Shown: positions 18,967 through 28,543 of the stretch, in pieces | Layout of the letters: the number at the start of each line of letters is the position of its first letter | Numbering within the stretch: the stretch's first letter is position 1 | NCBI RefSeq assembly: GCF_010692725.1 | Contig: NZ_JAAFZB010000095.1 | Location: 620,001-684,000, forward strand | Length of the DNA stretch: 64,000 bases | Reading direction: 5' to 3' | DNA from: Flavihumibacter soli | GTDB lineage: Bacteria; Bacteroidota; Bacteroidia; Sphingobacteriales; Sphingobacteriaceae | Position numbers and translations under genes: made by a program | Notes under the pieces: model-generated | What the model was told of the DNA's origin: nothing | Databases searched by the model: none | What the model saw: only the letters and a program-made list of their open reading frames with translations

Positions 18967-21066
18967 TTGGCAGACGATAAACATAAAAGATATACAGTAA
19001 CGGCGGCTTTGCCTTACACGAATGGCCCGGTACATATTGGCCACCTGGCCGGTGTTTATGTACCTGCTGACATATACGTAAGGTATTTGCGCTCGAGAGG
19101 AAAAGATGTTGTCTTTATTTGCGGTTCTGACGAGCACGGGGTACCCATCACGCTGAAAGCAAAAAAAGAAGGAGTTACTCCTCAGCAAGTGGTGGATAAA
19201 TACCATCGGATCATTGGCGATTCCTTCAGGGATTTTGGTGTTTCCTTTAACATCTACCATCGCACTTCTTCACAGACGCATCATGAAACCGCTGCTGGAT
19301 TTTTCAAAAATCTATATGATAAGGGTGTTTTCACCGAGGAAGTCACTGAACAATATTTTGATGAGAAGGCTAACCAGTTCCTGGCCGACAGGTACATTAC
19401 AGGAACCTGTCCGAATTGCGGGAATGAGAATGCCTATGGAGATCAGTGTGAAAAATGCGGCACCTCTCTAAGTCCCACGGAGCTTATTAATCCTAAGTCG
19501 ACCCTCTCCGGAGATAAACCGGTATTGAAAGCCACCCGTAACTGGTTCTTGCCGCTTGATAAGATGCAGCCTCAGGTCGAAGCTTATATCGACTCACATA
19601 AAGAATGGCGTCCAACTGTTTTCGGACAATGTAAATCGTGGCTGAACGGTGGACTGCAAGCCCGCGCAATGACACGTGACCTTGACTGGGGTGTACATGT
19701 TCCGGTTGAAGGCGCTGATGGCAAAGTTCTATATGTTTGGTTTGATGCCCCAATCGGCTATATCTCGGCCACAAAGGACCTGTTTAACGCTCAACTAAGC
19801 CAGCCAAAGAAAGAGGAATATTATTTTAACGAACCCTTGAAGCCTGAAGGAGCCTGGGAGGATTACTGGAAATCCGACGATACAAAGCTGGTTCATTTTA
19901 TAGGGAAAGACAATATCGTCTTCCATTGCATCATATTCCCCGCTATGCTGATGGCTCATGGAGAATATACGCTTGCCGATAACGTGCCTGCCAATGAATT
20001 CCTGAACCTGGAAGGAGATAAGATATCTACATCCAGGAACTGGGCAGTATGGCTGCATGAGTATCTCGCCGACTTTCCAGGCAAGCAGGATGTGCTGCGG
20101 TATGTATTGACAGCGACGGCTCCGGAAACCAAGGATAATGACTTTACATGGAAGGACTTCCAGGCCCGTAATAACAATGAACTGGTAGCCATATTCGGAA
20201 ACTTTATTAATCGGGTGCTGGTACTGTCCCATAAATATTTTGACGGTAAAGTGTTAATGGGCTCTGCTTTTACGGAGACAGACCGGGAGGTTCTTACAGA
20301 GATGGGTATCTATCCGGAAAAGATAAGCTCCAGTCTTGAACATTATCGCTTTAGAGAGGCTCTGGGAGAATTTATGAACCTTGCACGCCTGGGTAATAAA
20401 TACCTGGCAGATATGGAGCCCTGGAAGCTGATCAAAACAGATGAAGAACGTGTTAAGACAATTCTGAATGTTGGCCTGCAAATCTCGGCTAATCTTGCGA
20501 TCCTTGCTCAACCCTTTCTTCCGTTTTCCGCAGACAGGCTGTTCGGGATGCTTAACCTTGAAAGCGTGGACTGGGATCGTGCAGGAGAATCAGATCTCAT
20601 CGGTGTTGGGCACCAGTTGAATGAGGCTTCGTTATTATTTGAAAAGATCGAGGATGCCGCTATAGAAGCTCAGATACAAAAATTGATGGATACAAAAACT
20701 GCAAATGAATTAGTGACCGCACCTGTTACAGAATCAAAGCCAGATATCAGTTTTGAACAGTTTGCTGAAATGGATGTCCGTGTGGGTACCATCCTGACTG
20801 CCGAGAAAGTGGCGAAAACCAAGAAACTCCTTAAACTAACGATAGATACCGGGATAGATCAGCGAACGGTTGTTTCAGGTATAGCCGAATATTTTGACCC
20901 CGAAAACATCATTGGCAAGCAGGTTTCGATCCTGGTAAACCTGGCACCGCGCGAGATAAAAGGAATTTTATCACAAGGAATGATTCTAATGGCCGAAAAT
21001 TCCGATGGAAAACTTAGTTTTGTAGCACCGGCAGAAAATCTGGCTAACGGATCAGTTGTACGGTAA
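18967..21066 (+). CDS. metG: Methionyl-tRNA synthetase
   Basis: 699 aa. Charges tRNA-Met with methionine in the cytoplasm. Seen: ATP-binding HIGH at residues 23-26 ([11 protein letters not shown]), a four-Cys zinc knuckle near 143-160 (CPNCG and CEKCG), the KMSKS loop as KISTS ([12 protein letters not shown]), and an EMAPII/Trbp111-type tRNA-binding domain at about 595-699 ([14 protein letters not shown]). The length and appended domain fit the Bacteroidota form. The start is TTG; no in-frame ATG or GTG lies nearby and the conserved N-terminus begins about eight residues in, so TTG is the best choice. A tRNA-Arg gene follows 6 nt after the stop. Confidence 0.97.
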   Translation: MADDKHKRYTVTAALPYTNGPVHIGHLAGVYVPADIYVRYLRSRGKDVVFICGSDEHGVPITLKAKKEGVTPQQVVDKYHRIIGDSFRDFGVSFNIYHRTSSQTHHETAAGFFKNLYDKGVFTEEVTEQYFDEKANQFLADRYITGTCPNCGNENAYGDQCEKCGTSLSPTELINPKSTLSGDKPVLKATRNWFLPLDKMQPQVEAYIDSHKEWRPTVFGQCKSWLNGGLQARAMTRDLDWGVHVPVEGADGKVLYVWFDAPIGYISATKDLFNAQLSQPKKEEYYFNEPLKPEGAWEDYWKSDDTKLVHFIGKDNIVFHCIIFPAMLMAHGEYTLADNVPANEFLNLEGDKISTSRNWAVWLHEYLADFPGKQDVLRYVLTATAPETKDNDFTWKDFQARNNNELVAIFGNFINRVLVLSHKYFDGKVLMGSAFTETDREVLTEMGIYPEKISSSLEHYRFREALGEFMNLARLGNKYLADMEPWKLIKTDEERVKTILNVGLQISANLAILAQPFLPFSADRLFGMLNLESVDWDRAGESDLIGVGHQLNEASLLFEKIEDAAIEAQIQKLMDTKTANELVTAPVTESKPDISFEQFAEMDVRVGTILTAEKVAKTKKLLKLTIDTGIDQRTVVSGIAEYFDPENIIGKQVSILVNLAPREIKGILSQGMILMAENSDGKLSFVAPAENLANGSVVR

Positions 21067-21072
21067 TTTATC

Positions 21073-21144
21073 GGCCTCGTAGTTCAACGGATAGAATAGG
21101 CGTTTCCTAAACTCTAGATATGGGTTCGATTCCCGTCGAGGCTA
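21073..21144 (+). tRNA. tRNA-Arg (anticodon CCT)
   Basis: The 72-nt sequence folds as a cloverleaf: acceptor GGCCTCG/CGAGGCT with a G-U first pair, D arm GTTC/GAAT, anticodon loop TTCCTAA with anticodon CCT (21106-21108), a 4-nt variable loop and T arm ATGGG-TTCGATT-CCCGT. The discriminator is A and CCA is not encoded. The anticodon stem GGCGT/ACTCT contains a C-U mismatch (21101 against 21113). It follows metG by 6 nt and has its own terminator. Confidence 0.93.
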
Positions 21145-21146
21145 CT

Positions 21147-21184
21147 AAAAAGAGGCAGCACTTTGTGTCTGCCTCTTTTTATTT
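21147..21184 (+). terminator. Terminator after metG/tRNA-Arg
   Basis: A 12-bp perfect stem AAAAAGAGGCAG/CTGCCTCTTTTT (21147-21180) with a T-rich 3' side running on to 21184. Confidence 0.92.
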
Positions 21185-21244
21185 CCAGGAAGGCATTCGT
21201 TTCCGAATCACCTCGCGTTATACCTTAGCTAAGCTTCAGGGTGA

Positions 21245-21361
21245 TTAACAATATCCCAAAGCAACCCAGATTAAAATAAATACCACGATCGTTCCAAGGC
21301 ATCCGCCGCCAAGTTTTTTAGCGCCGTAACCGGCAATAATTGCTCTGAAGAAATTGTTCAT
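21245..21361 (-). CDS. Single-helix membrane microprotein, 38 aa
   Basis: ATG at 21361 opens a 38-residue frame, MNNFFRAIIAGYGAKKLGGG then CLGTIVVFILIWVALGYC. An amphipathic, positively charged N-terminus with a GYGAKKLGGGC motif precedes one hydrophobic helix (about residues 22-37). I recall similar small proteins with the phrase GYGAKKLGGGC in Sphingobacteriales, but I cannot name a family. Its function is unknown. It lies downstream of the terminator of the TonB-type receptor gene on the same strand and downstream (antisense) of tRNA-Arg. The composition and clean start/stop support a real gene despite its length. Confidence 0.7.
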   Translation of the reverse strand: MNNFFRAIIAGYGAKKLGGGCLGTIVVFILIWVALGYC

Positions 21362-21430
21362 AAAGTTTGAGTTTTCAGTTTTTAAGTAAACCGAAAAAAG
21401 CTTTTAAGGTTTTACTTCCTTAAACATCAA

Positions 21431-21460
21431 TAAAAAGGCCGGAATAATATCCCGGCCTTT
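21431..21460 (-). terminator. Terminator of the TonB-type receptor gene (minus strand)
   Basis: Stem AAAGGCCGG/CCGGCCTTT at 21434-21460 with A-rich sequence on its left side, which reads as a T-run on the minus strand. It lies 20 nt past the stop at 21480. Confidence 0.88.
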
Positions 21461-21479
21461 GAAAAGCTCTTGTATTTAC

Positions 21480-24278
21480 TTAAAATCCACCCTCTCTTCT
21501 CATCTCAAATCTCTCTCCGCGGCCGGGCATCTGCATTGGTGTTTCCTTACCATTAAACTTTTGTAGTCGCATGGTAAAGCTCAACATGAAATAGCGGGAT
21601 AAACGGTTGCTACGGCTATCTATAGTTGAATTCCCGATTACATTACGGCTTACGCTCGTGTTCTCGTCCAGCAGATCAAATGCCTGCAATCTGAGTGTTC
21701 CTTTCTTATCCTTGAAGAATTGTTTCTCCAGGTAGGTATTGATGATAAAGGGATTAGAAGCAAGCAGGCTGCTGTACCCGCTGTTAACCGTTTTACTTAA
21801 ATCGACCCCGATTAAGAAAGTTTTAAGGAAGTATGTTTTACTGTTGAAATTGATTCCATAGGTCGAAACCTTCGTGTTGCTATTCGTTATGATATCATTT
21901 GAATTGGTGTTATAACTATAGGTGAAACCGGGATTCATTTCAAGCCATTTTACAGGATTTATCTGGGTATTAAGCCCTTGTGTCAGGATCCAGTTTTTTC
22001 CAATACTCTTTTCGCCTTCAACAAAAGACACGTTATTATTAAAGTTGGCTGAACCATTTATCGAAACAACATATTTTCTATCGGCAAAAGGCTTGGAGTA
22101 AGTGTAAAATCCATTTGCGGTATAATAGCCATCGGTATTGCGGTAACGTGTTTCCTGAACACGACCCACTGTAGGGACATTTTCTAAAACAGTGATGTCG
22201 TTGACTATTTTATCCTCCGTAAAGGCGAAAGAAACGTTAGTAAACAATACATTTCCGGTATTGAACTCAAAATTGTTATAGCGCAGGTTCAACCGGTGAC
22301 TAAATTCCGCATTCAGGTTTGGATTACCGTAAATCGTGTACTGCGGGTTAGAAATATCCGGGATAGGCTGTAGTTGTGTGTATTCCGGTTCGGTGCTTCT
22401 GCCAAAGTAGCTGGCGTTGAACGCACGGGTCCGGGAAAAGTTATATGAAAAACGGGCAGTAGGGACAAAATTCAACCCCGTGTTTCTGTAAGAATTGAAA
22501 GTGTTATTGATCACCGAATTTCCCTCCAGGACACTAGGCTGCAAACTGGCACCTATTGAATAGTTATACTTTTTCTGGTTAACACGGTAGTTGACACCAA
22601 GGCGATTCGTTGCGAATGAGTAGTCGTAGTTATTACTCAGGGCATCATTGCGGGTTTCGCTTTCTAACTGATCGACATCGAACGTTTCTCTTTCGTTCTT
22701 ATATTTGGTGTAATTGAAGTTATAAGTGAATTCAAGGTTTGATGTACGGGTCAACGGTTCATTGTACGACAGTGTTGCACCCGTATTGACACTCCGGTTG
22801 ATTATGTCCAGGTTCTGACGCAGATAGACATCCGTATTTCCCTCTTCCCGGTAATTGGTATAATCATTCAGTTCTTCTCTTTGCTGATCGGTTTGTCCAC
22901 TGTTAACCGACAGGTTTAGCGACACATTTCTTCCGCGCTTTGCAAAGCGGTGGTTTAAAAGCAGGTTACCACCAATATTGGGTACTTCAGAGGCAGAGTT
23001 GCTAGATGTGATACCTACTGAGTTTGGTTCTCCATTATCCAGCTGGTTATAATCGGAGAATCCCTGCGCATCCGACATCGAATAGCTGAAAGACGGTGAA
23101 AATTTAATGTAGTTTAAGCTGTCCGGACGGTACTCCAGGTTCCAGTTTAAGCGATGATTCGTGCTTTGAGTGCTATTGGAATTATTCTGGTCATTCAGGA
23201 TCATGCTATTCTTGAATGTGCTTAGAGTTTGCTGATTGCTCAACAACTCATTATCACGATTAGAGAAGCTATAACTTCCGTAAGAGGTAAGTTTTTTGCT
23301 CCAGTCGTCGCGGTAATTGAGCCCGATAGAGCCCACAAGGGTAATACCATCGCCGCCGGCGTTGTTTGTATTACCGCCCATCCTCATGCCGCCGCCACCG
23401 CCACCGCCTTGGATCCTGATGCCACCACCACCGCCACCGTTGAAATTAAATACAGAGCTGTTGGTGTTATTGAGGTTGCCCAGGAAAGAAAGTTGTTGTT
23501 TATCCTTAAAGGAGTTGGCTGTTAAAGACGCCTGGTAGCGTTCTTTGTTACCACCACCCAGTGTACCGCGCGTCATATAGCCTTTGTTTTTATCGGGGCT
23601 GATCTCGATATTAAGCACTTTTTCCGGGTCGCCGTTCTTTATCCCTGTAAGGTTAGCCTGGTCGCCATAATCATCTACGATCTGAATTTTACTGATCATA
23701 TCCGCCGGGAGCTGTTGAGTTGCCGTCTTTACGTCTCCGCCAAAGAAGTCTTTACCGTTCACCCGGATCTTTGTGATGGCCTTACCCTGCGCTTTAACAT
23801 TTCCGTCTTTATCGACTTCCACACCGGGTAATTTCTTTAAAAGGTCTTCAGCTAGAGCGTTTTCACGAAGCTTATAATCTGATGCTTTGTATTCCACCGT
23901 ATCCTCTTTGATAGTAACTTTTGGGGTACCGGAAATGACAACTTCATTCAAAAGCTGGCTTTCAAACTTTAGGGTTATAGGATCTAATGTAAGTGGTATA
24001 TTTCCATTCCCGAACTTATAGCTGCGGCTGAAGATTTCAAAGCCAAGTCTGGTAATAGTGATCGTAAAGTCTGATGCTTTGACATTCGAAAATGTAAATG
24101 CACCCTTATCATTGGTACTGGATGCTAAAGTGTCTTTGGCTGATACCAATCTCACGCTGGCAGCACTGATCTTGTTTCCAGCGGAATCTGCAACTGATCC
24201 AATCACCTGTCTGCCACTTTGTGCAGCCGCTGAAAAGCTCAGGAAGGTCAAAATCAGGAAAAGTAAAGTTTTATTCAT
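21480..24278 (-). CDS. TonB-dependent receptor-like outer membrane beta-barrel protein
   Basis: 932 aa. Signal peptide MNKTLLFLILTFLSFSAAA/Q; carboxypeptidase-regulatory-like domain at about 22-105 (VIGSVADSAGNKISAASVRL); linker LLNEVVISGTPKVTIKEDTV; plug at about 120-235 with LLKKLPGVEVDKDGNVKAQG and KIQIVDDYGDQANLTGIK, the pattern of the outer-membrane-barrel family 3 group rather than SusC; then a large barrel. Residues about 275-305 form a glycine-rich loop with runs of six and seven Gly. The C-terminus ends in REGGF. No SusD is adjacent. Its partner is the secreted protein encoded 4 nt upstream. Confidence 0.9.
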   Translation of the reverse strand: MNKTLLFLILTFLSFSAAAQSGRQVIGSVADSAGNKISAASVRLVSAKDTLASSTNDKGAFTFSNVKASDFTITITRLGFEIFSRSYKFGNGNIPLTLDPITLKFESQLLNEVVISGTPKVTIKEDTVEYKASDYKLRENALAEDLLKKLPGVEVDKDGNVKAQGKAITKIRVNGKDFFGGDVKTATQQLPADMISKIQIVDDYGDQANLTGIKNGDPEKVLNIEISPDKNKGYMTRGTLGGGNKERYQASLTANSFKDKQQLSFLGNLNNTNSSVFNFNGGGGGGIRIQGGGGGGGMRMGGNTNNAGGDGITLVGSIGLNYRDDWSKKLTSYGSYSFSNRDNELLSNQQTLSTFKNSMILNDQNNSNSTQSTNHRLNWNLEYRPDSLNYIKFSPSFSYSMSDAQGFSDYNQLDNGEPNSVGITSSNSASEVPNIGGNLLLNHRFAKRGRNVSLNLSVNSGQTDQQREELNDYTNYREEGNTDVYLRQNLDIINRSVNTGATLSYNEPLTRTSNLEFTYNFNYTKYKNERETFDVDQLESETRNDALSNNYDYSFATNRLGVNYRVNQKKYNYSIGASLQPSVLEGNSVINNTFNSYRNTGLNFVPTARFSYNFSRTRAFNASYFGRSTEPEYTQLQPIPDISNPQYTIYGNPNLNAEFSHRLNLRYNNFEFNTGNVLFTNVSFAFTEDKIVNDITVLENVPTVGRVQETRYRNTDGYYTANGFYTYSKPFADRKYVVSINGSANFNNNVSFVEGEKSIGKNWILTQGLNTQINPVKWLEMNPGFTYSYNTNSNDIITNSNTKVSTYGINFNSKTYFLKTFLIGVDLSKTVNSGYSSLLASNPFIINTYLEKQFFKDKKGTLRLQAFDLLDENTSVSRNVIGNSTIDSRSNRLSRYFMLSFTMRLQKFNGKETPMQMPGRGERFEMRREGGF

Positions 24279-24282
24279 TTAT

Positions 24283-25080
24283 TTAATTGTTAAGATTTTT
24301 TGCGAGAATGCTTTTTATCCAAAAGCCTGTAGGTTCGTTACTTTTACTGTACCGTGGCATTCGCTCGTAGCCGTATCCCCGTTGGGGATAACCATATCTG
24401 CTGCTGCGGTAGTCCTGGTTGGGATCATAGGAAGCCCGTGGTGCTTTGATGCCATTGATCTCAAATAAGCAAAACAGGGGTTGCTGCGGGTCAGTAATAT
24501 TTAGCAGCCGGATAGGTACAGCGAGTTCAATTATCAAATTGTCCTGCGCATCAAGGAAAGCAGCGGCTGAAACTCCATAGTTGTTATTGATTGAAATAGC
24601 CCCGTCACGTATATCTGGAAATCCAAAAACATTGATCCGTTTTATATCGGCAAGCATTTTCTTCTGGATTTCCTTTACCTGCGCGGGAGTAGGTGCCTTA
24701 GCCGGCTTTAATGCCTGGCTGCTGCGATCGATGATGGGGAAAACAATAGTAGGTCCGTTTTTTTTCTTTCCTTCGGTATTGAAAGAAAAGCTGATACCGC
24801 GGGAGAAGATCCGGCCAAGGTTCTGTTTATCTGTACTTTTAACCGCAATAAAGATCGTTTCACTGTTGTTACTGATGTCAAAAGCGAAACGGGTATCATC
24901 ATTATAAAAACTTAACGAATCACTCCAGTCATTTAGCTGGGCATCTATGGAAAAAGGCCTGGCGGCCCACTGATTATGTATAATTTCGTCTTTCTTGATA
25001 GTTTGCGCTGCCGCAGGTCTGAGAAGAACGACGCTGAGACAAACCATCCCTAATAGAAAAAAAGGCGTAAAAATTTTCAT
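24283..25080 (-). CDS. Secreted protein, possibly carbohydrate-binding (CBM9/DOMON-like)
   Basis: 265 aa from the ATG at 25080, which starts a signal peptide (MKIFTPFFLLGMVCLSVVLL, cut after RPAAA). An in-frame ATG at 25182 would add 34 non-signal residues. The mature part begins QWAARPFSIDAQLNDWSDSL and continues with FAFDISNNSETIFIAVKSTD, the opening pattern of CBM9-like/DOMON sandwiches that bind sugars or haem; later parts are divergent. The C-terminal 40 residues are rich in Tyr, Arg and Gly (RSSRYGYPQRGYGYERMPRY). It is co-transcribed with the receptor-like barrel gene 4 nt downstream. Function is inferred weakly. Confidence 0.7.
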   Translation of the reverse strand: MKIFTPFFLLGMVCLSVVLLRPAAAQTIKKDEIIHNQWAARPFSIDAQLNDWSDSLSFYNDDTRFAFDISNNSETIFIAVKSTDKQNLGRIFSRGISFSFNTEGKKKNGPTIVFPIIDRSSQALKPAKAPTPAQVKEIQKKMLADIKRINVFGFPDIRDGAISINNNYGVSAAAFLDAQDNLIIELAVPIRLLNITDPQQPLFCLFEINGIKAPRASYDPNQDYRSSRYGYPQRGYGYERMPRYSKSNEPTGFWIKSILAKNLNN

Positions 25081-25245
25081 GTTGTATTTCGACTGAGGAA
25101 AAAGCTGATAGTTTAAGGCTACCTTTAATTTAATTAAATTAATGCGGCCAGAAAGCCGGCTAAGATAAGGAGAGCATAGCAATGAACGTGTTAAATGCTG
25201 TTAAGGTTAGCTTGTTAACATCATTGTTACGATATGAGGAATTTC

Positions 25246-27429
25246 TTATCGAAGGACCATTTCCTGGTCTGAAAAGTATCGTTCGATAGCGTTGTCCAGG
25301 GGAGACAACAAATTACCCCGTTCGCTTTTTAGCACACTATAGGAGGGGCGCATAGCCTTGAAGGCCATATTGTTAAGCGATACCGGGTTGATTAGTTTAG
25401 GGTTATAAGATCCCCGGAGCGCGATCTCTCGTGCGAAATCTGCCCATGTAAGCTCTGAGTCATTTGCCAGGTTCCATATTCCGTGCTCTCCATCCAGGAG
25501 CAGATCCAGAGCTGAATTGACCAGGTCGGGGACATAGGTAGGCGAGATAAACACATCGTCGACCGCGTTAAATGGTAGCCGGTTCTGCAGGGAATTAAGC
25601 ACACTAGTCGCAAAGTTATAGCGGTCCCAGGGTCCGAAAAATGCGCTGGTACGAATTACGAGTGAAGTTGGATCGATCTCCAATACCGATTGTTCAGCTT
25701 TTGCCTTACTCATTCCATAAATATTCAAGGGCGAGACATCATCACTTTCCACATACGGTTGAAGCTTTTTTCCATTAAAGACAAGATCAGATGAGAATGT
25801 GAGGAGAGCTACATTGTATTTACGGCAAATGATCGCCAAATTCTCCGGCCCGGTAGCGTTTGCATTGAAACAACTCTCTGCCTCGGCTTCCGCATCATCA
25901 ACCCTGACGAATCCTGCGGTATTGATAATTGCCCACGGGCGCTTAGTTATTATCACCTGTTCAATCTGATCCAGATTTTCGATGTTAAGTTCATCCCTGC
26001 CTAGCAGTTCATGAGTGATCCCCCGAATTGTACATGCCCTGAAGAAAGCATGGCCAAGCGTGCCGGTTTTTCCGGTGATAATTAAGGGTGCCGAACGAGC
26101 CGGAATTTTTACAGGCAATATCTTTTGCGCTCCGCGAGGATAAAGGATTCGCTTGTCGGTGTTCCACCAGCCGTCGTTATTTAAAACCGGGTGGTTAAAC
26201 GGCTGGCCTTTTGCATATGATTTTATGATCTGGGTTAAAATAGTCGGCCGGGGAACCCCCGATCGAATATCGAAAACACCGCTTTCATACTCTCCGTCTT
26301 CCTGTGTAAGTAATTTATTCCAGCCGTAAGATCCAAGCATAGCCCAGGCAGTTATTGCTTCTATGGCTACACCCTCGCTTATTAATTCATTAGCAGCGGT
26401 CCACACACAATTAAACCATCGTAATTGCTCTTCACGGGTACAATGCAGGTGAACTTCGGTAACAGCAAGGGGGATCTTAAAGTAATTCCAGGCTTCATGG
26501 AGCAGTCCTTTTAAACCCAGCCTCTCTGCGTGACCGTTCCGGACTGCTTCAACATCCGCATACTGGTGCTGGAAGTTTGCCCCATGAGTATGAACAGGGT
26601 AGTTTTCGATATTCTCATCCAAATATCTTTCTGATGTGAGATAATGATTAAATCCAATGATATGAGGGGGACATGCATGCTTAATAAAATAGAACAGATC
26701 TTCTTTATCTGCACCGGCAAATATCAGGTACTGCCACATCGGGTGTACAGGAGTTACTTTTCCGCAAATAAGGTCAAATGACAGCCAGCGGCGCTGATTT
26801 TCGAAATCGGCCTGGTACTTTAACATGGGCGTGCTATAGGTTTTCCCCAGATCTTCCGTTTGGATCAGTTTTGCTTCAGGATTAATTTTCCGGATAGCCT
26901 GCATGGCCATTACTGTTCCCTTGCACTCATTTATCAGGATCTTTATAAAGCTTTTATCGTCCTTTTTATGGGGATGCCAGATTCCGTATAGCCCGGAAAA
27001 GCGTGCTGTCGTCAGCGGCTCATTGATAGGCGTGTAATATTCGAGCCAGGGAAATTTTTCTGCAACCTTGTAAGCAAAGTCAGCCAGAGACTCCGGAAAA
27101 GTTGAATCAAGAGTATTAGAGTAACGTGGACCGCTACCGTGGTGCACAAGCCCTGCTATTGGATCGACGCCCAGCTCTTTTAGTTGGTTTAGCTTCTTTT
27201 CAATGCTGCTCCAGTCGACAACGCTGTTCTGCTCCGGCTGGAGTTTCTCCCATAGTATCGGGTAGCGCATGCGGCTTATCCCCAGATTGGCGAAAAGACT
27301 TATGTCCTCTTCCCGTTCATAGTGCCCTGTATCTTTTAACTGATCAAAGTACTTATCATTTACCCGATTATAAGTACACTCGATTCCCCCCCAAATCTCA
27401 ATTTTTGGATTTAAGTATGTTCTTTTCAT
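25246..27429 (-). CDS. Fusion of GH1-like glycosidase and RmlD-like sugar-nucleotide reductase
   Basis: 727 aa with two enzyme domains. Residues 1-about 415 resemble a family 1 glycoside hydrolase: Glu137 in TPINEP (acid/base position) and Glu325 in AVTEVHLH (nucleophile position), plus ECTYNRVNDKYFDQ near the N-terminus. Residues about 445-725 are an RmlD/extended SDR domain: ITGKTGTLGHAFF (NAD(P) loop, about 451-463), FSSDLVFNG, and YGMSK (Tyr571/Lys575). RmlD enzymes reduce dTDP-4-keto-6-deoxysugars. The start overlaps the glf gene by 32 nt, so translation is probably coupled. Last gene of a glycosyltransferase-glf operon; a role in making or trimming a surface glycan is inference, and the GH1-like part may be a binding rather than hydrolytic module. 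Confidence 0.88.
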   Translation of the reverse strand: MKRTYLNPKIEIWGGIECTYNRVNDKYFDQLKDTGHYEREEDISLFANLGISRMRYPILWEKLQPEQNSVVDWSSIEKKLNQLKELGVDPIAGLVHHGSGPRYSNTLDSTFPESLADFAYKVAEKFPWLEYYTPINEPLTTARFSGLYGIWHPHKKDDKSFIKILINECKGTVMAMQAIRKINPEAKLIQTEDLGKTYSTPMLKYQADFENQRRWLSFDLICGKVTPVHPMWQYLIFAGADKEDLFYFIKHACPPHIIGFNHYLTSERYLDENIENYPVHTHGANFQHQYADVEAVRNGHAERLGLKGLLHEAWNYFKIPLAVTEVHLHCTREEQLRWFNCVWTAANELISEGVAIEAITAWAMLGSYGWNKLLTQEDGEYESGVFDIRSGVPRPTILTQIIKSYAKGQPFNHPVLNNDGWWNTDKRILYPRGAQKILPVKIPARSAPLIITGKTGTLGHAFFRACTIRGITHELLGRDELNIENLDQIEQVIITKRPWAIINTAGFVRVDDAEAEAESCFNANATGPENLAIICRKYNVALLTFSSDLVFNGKKLQPYVESDDVSPLNIYGMSKAKAEQSVLEIDPTSLVIRTSAFFGPWDRYNFATSVLNSLQNRLPFNAVDDVFISPTYVPDLVNSALDLLLDGEHGIWNLANDSELTWADFAREIALRGSYNPKLINPVSLNNMAFKAMRPSYSVLKSERGNLLSPLDNAIERYFSDQEMVLR

Positions 27430-28540
27430 CAGACGCAGGTTTAGAAATTTCGTTGTTTAAAATTTTCTTAAATGTTGAGAGAGCCTGAGCTACCACCTGG
27501 TCCATGTTGTAATACTTGTAAGTTGCCAGTCTTCCAACGAAATAGGTGTTTGAAAGCTGATCGGCAAGAGCCTGATATTTTTTATACAACAGACCGTTTT
27601 CGGGTTTTGGAATCGGATAATATGGATCTCCCTCGGCTTTGGGGAATTCATAAACAATGGATGTTCGCGGATTTTTTTGACCGGTAAGGTATTTAAATTC
27701 GGTTATGCGGGTAAAGGCATAATCATTCGGGTAGTTTACTGTGCCGGTTGGTTGAAAGTGTTCCTTTTCAAGAGTTTCGAACTTGAATTCGATTGAGCGA
27801 TAGGGTAATTTGCCAAAGCAGTAATTGAAATACTCATCAATTGGTCCTGTGAAGATCAGTTTTTTATAGCTGATCTCATCCATGATCTCCTGGTAGTTGG
27901 TATTGAGCATGATCTTGATATTCGGATGCGAAAGCATCTTTTCAAACATCTTCGTGTATCCATGCAATGGCATAGCCTGATAAGTGTCAGTGAAGTACCT
28001 GTCGTCCTTGTTAGTTCTTGTAGGCACCCGGGCGGTAACCGAGGCATCCAGTTCTGAGGGGTCCAGATCCCACATTTTGCGGGTATAGCCCCTGAAGAAT
28101 TTTTCGTAAAGCTCACGACCTACTTTGCTAACTACCACATCTTCGGATGTAGTGATCTGTTTGACCTCCTCTGCCCGGGATGCAAAGAAATCCTCGACAT
28201 CTGCACTACTCAGATTCAGGCCGTACAAAGAGTTAATAGTGTTCAGATTGATCGGCATTGGAACCATCTGCCCGTCAACGCTGGCAAGTACCTTATGCTG
28301 ATAGTTATGCCATTCAGTAAACTTGGAGAGGTAATCAAAAACATCGCTGCTATTCGTATGGAAAATATGCGGGCCGTATTTATGAACCAGTATTCCGTCT
28401 TCATTGTAGTGATCGTATGCATTACCGGCTATATGATATCTTTTGTCTATGATCAAGACCTTCTTATTGGCAACCCTTGCTAATCTTTCGGCCAATACAC
28501 TTCCCGCATATCCTGCCCCCACTATCAAATAATCGAACAT
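27398..28540 (-). CDS. glf: UDP-galactopyranose mutase
   Basis: 380 aa, the usual length. Interconverts UDP-galactopyranose and UDP-galactofuranose using reduced FAD. Seen: FAD-binding VGAGYAGSVLAERLA at residues 7-21, KRYHIAGNAYDHYNEDGILVHKYGPHIFHT (Glf signature, about 33-62), the substrate-region FRGYTRKMWDLDPSELD, and YEFPKAEGDPYYPIP with the conserved Tyr/Pro cluster near the C-terminus. It lies 3 nt after the glycosyltransferase stop and overlaps the next gene. Glf activity implies that the cell makes galactofuranose for a surface polysaccharide or lipid-linked glycan. Confidence 0.96.
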   Translation of the reverse strand: MFDYLIVGAGYAGSVLAERLARVANKKVLIIDKRYHIAGNAYDHYNEDGILVHKYGPHIFHTNSSDVFDYLSKFTEWHNYQHKVLASVDGQMVPMPINLNTINSLYGLNLSSADVEDFFASRAEEVKQITTSEDVVVSKVGRELYEKFFRGYTRKMWDLDPSELDASVTARVPTRTNKDDRYFTDTYQAMPLHGYTKMFEKMLSHPNIKIMLNTNYQEIMDEISYKKLIFTGPIDEYFNYCFGKLPYRSIEFKFETLEKEHFQPTGTVNYPNDYAFTRITEFKYLTGQKNPRTSIVYEFPKAEGDPYYPIPKPENGLLYKKYQALADQLSNTYFVGRLATYKYYNMDQVVAQALSTFKKILNNEISKPASDEKNILKSKN

Positions 28541-28543
28541 CGC

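Noticed and set aside
23366-23440. GGN-rich tract as a CRISPR or tandem DNA repeat
   Set aside because: It is coding (polyglycine) with no regular repeat/spacer structure.
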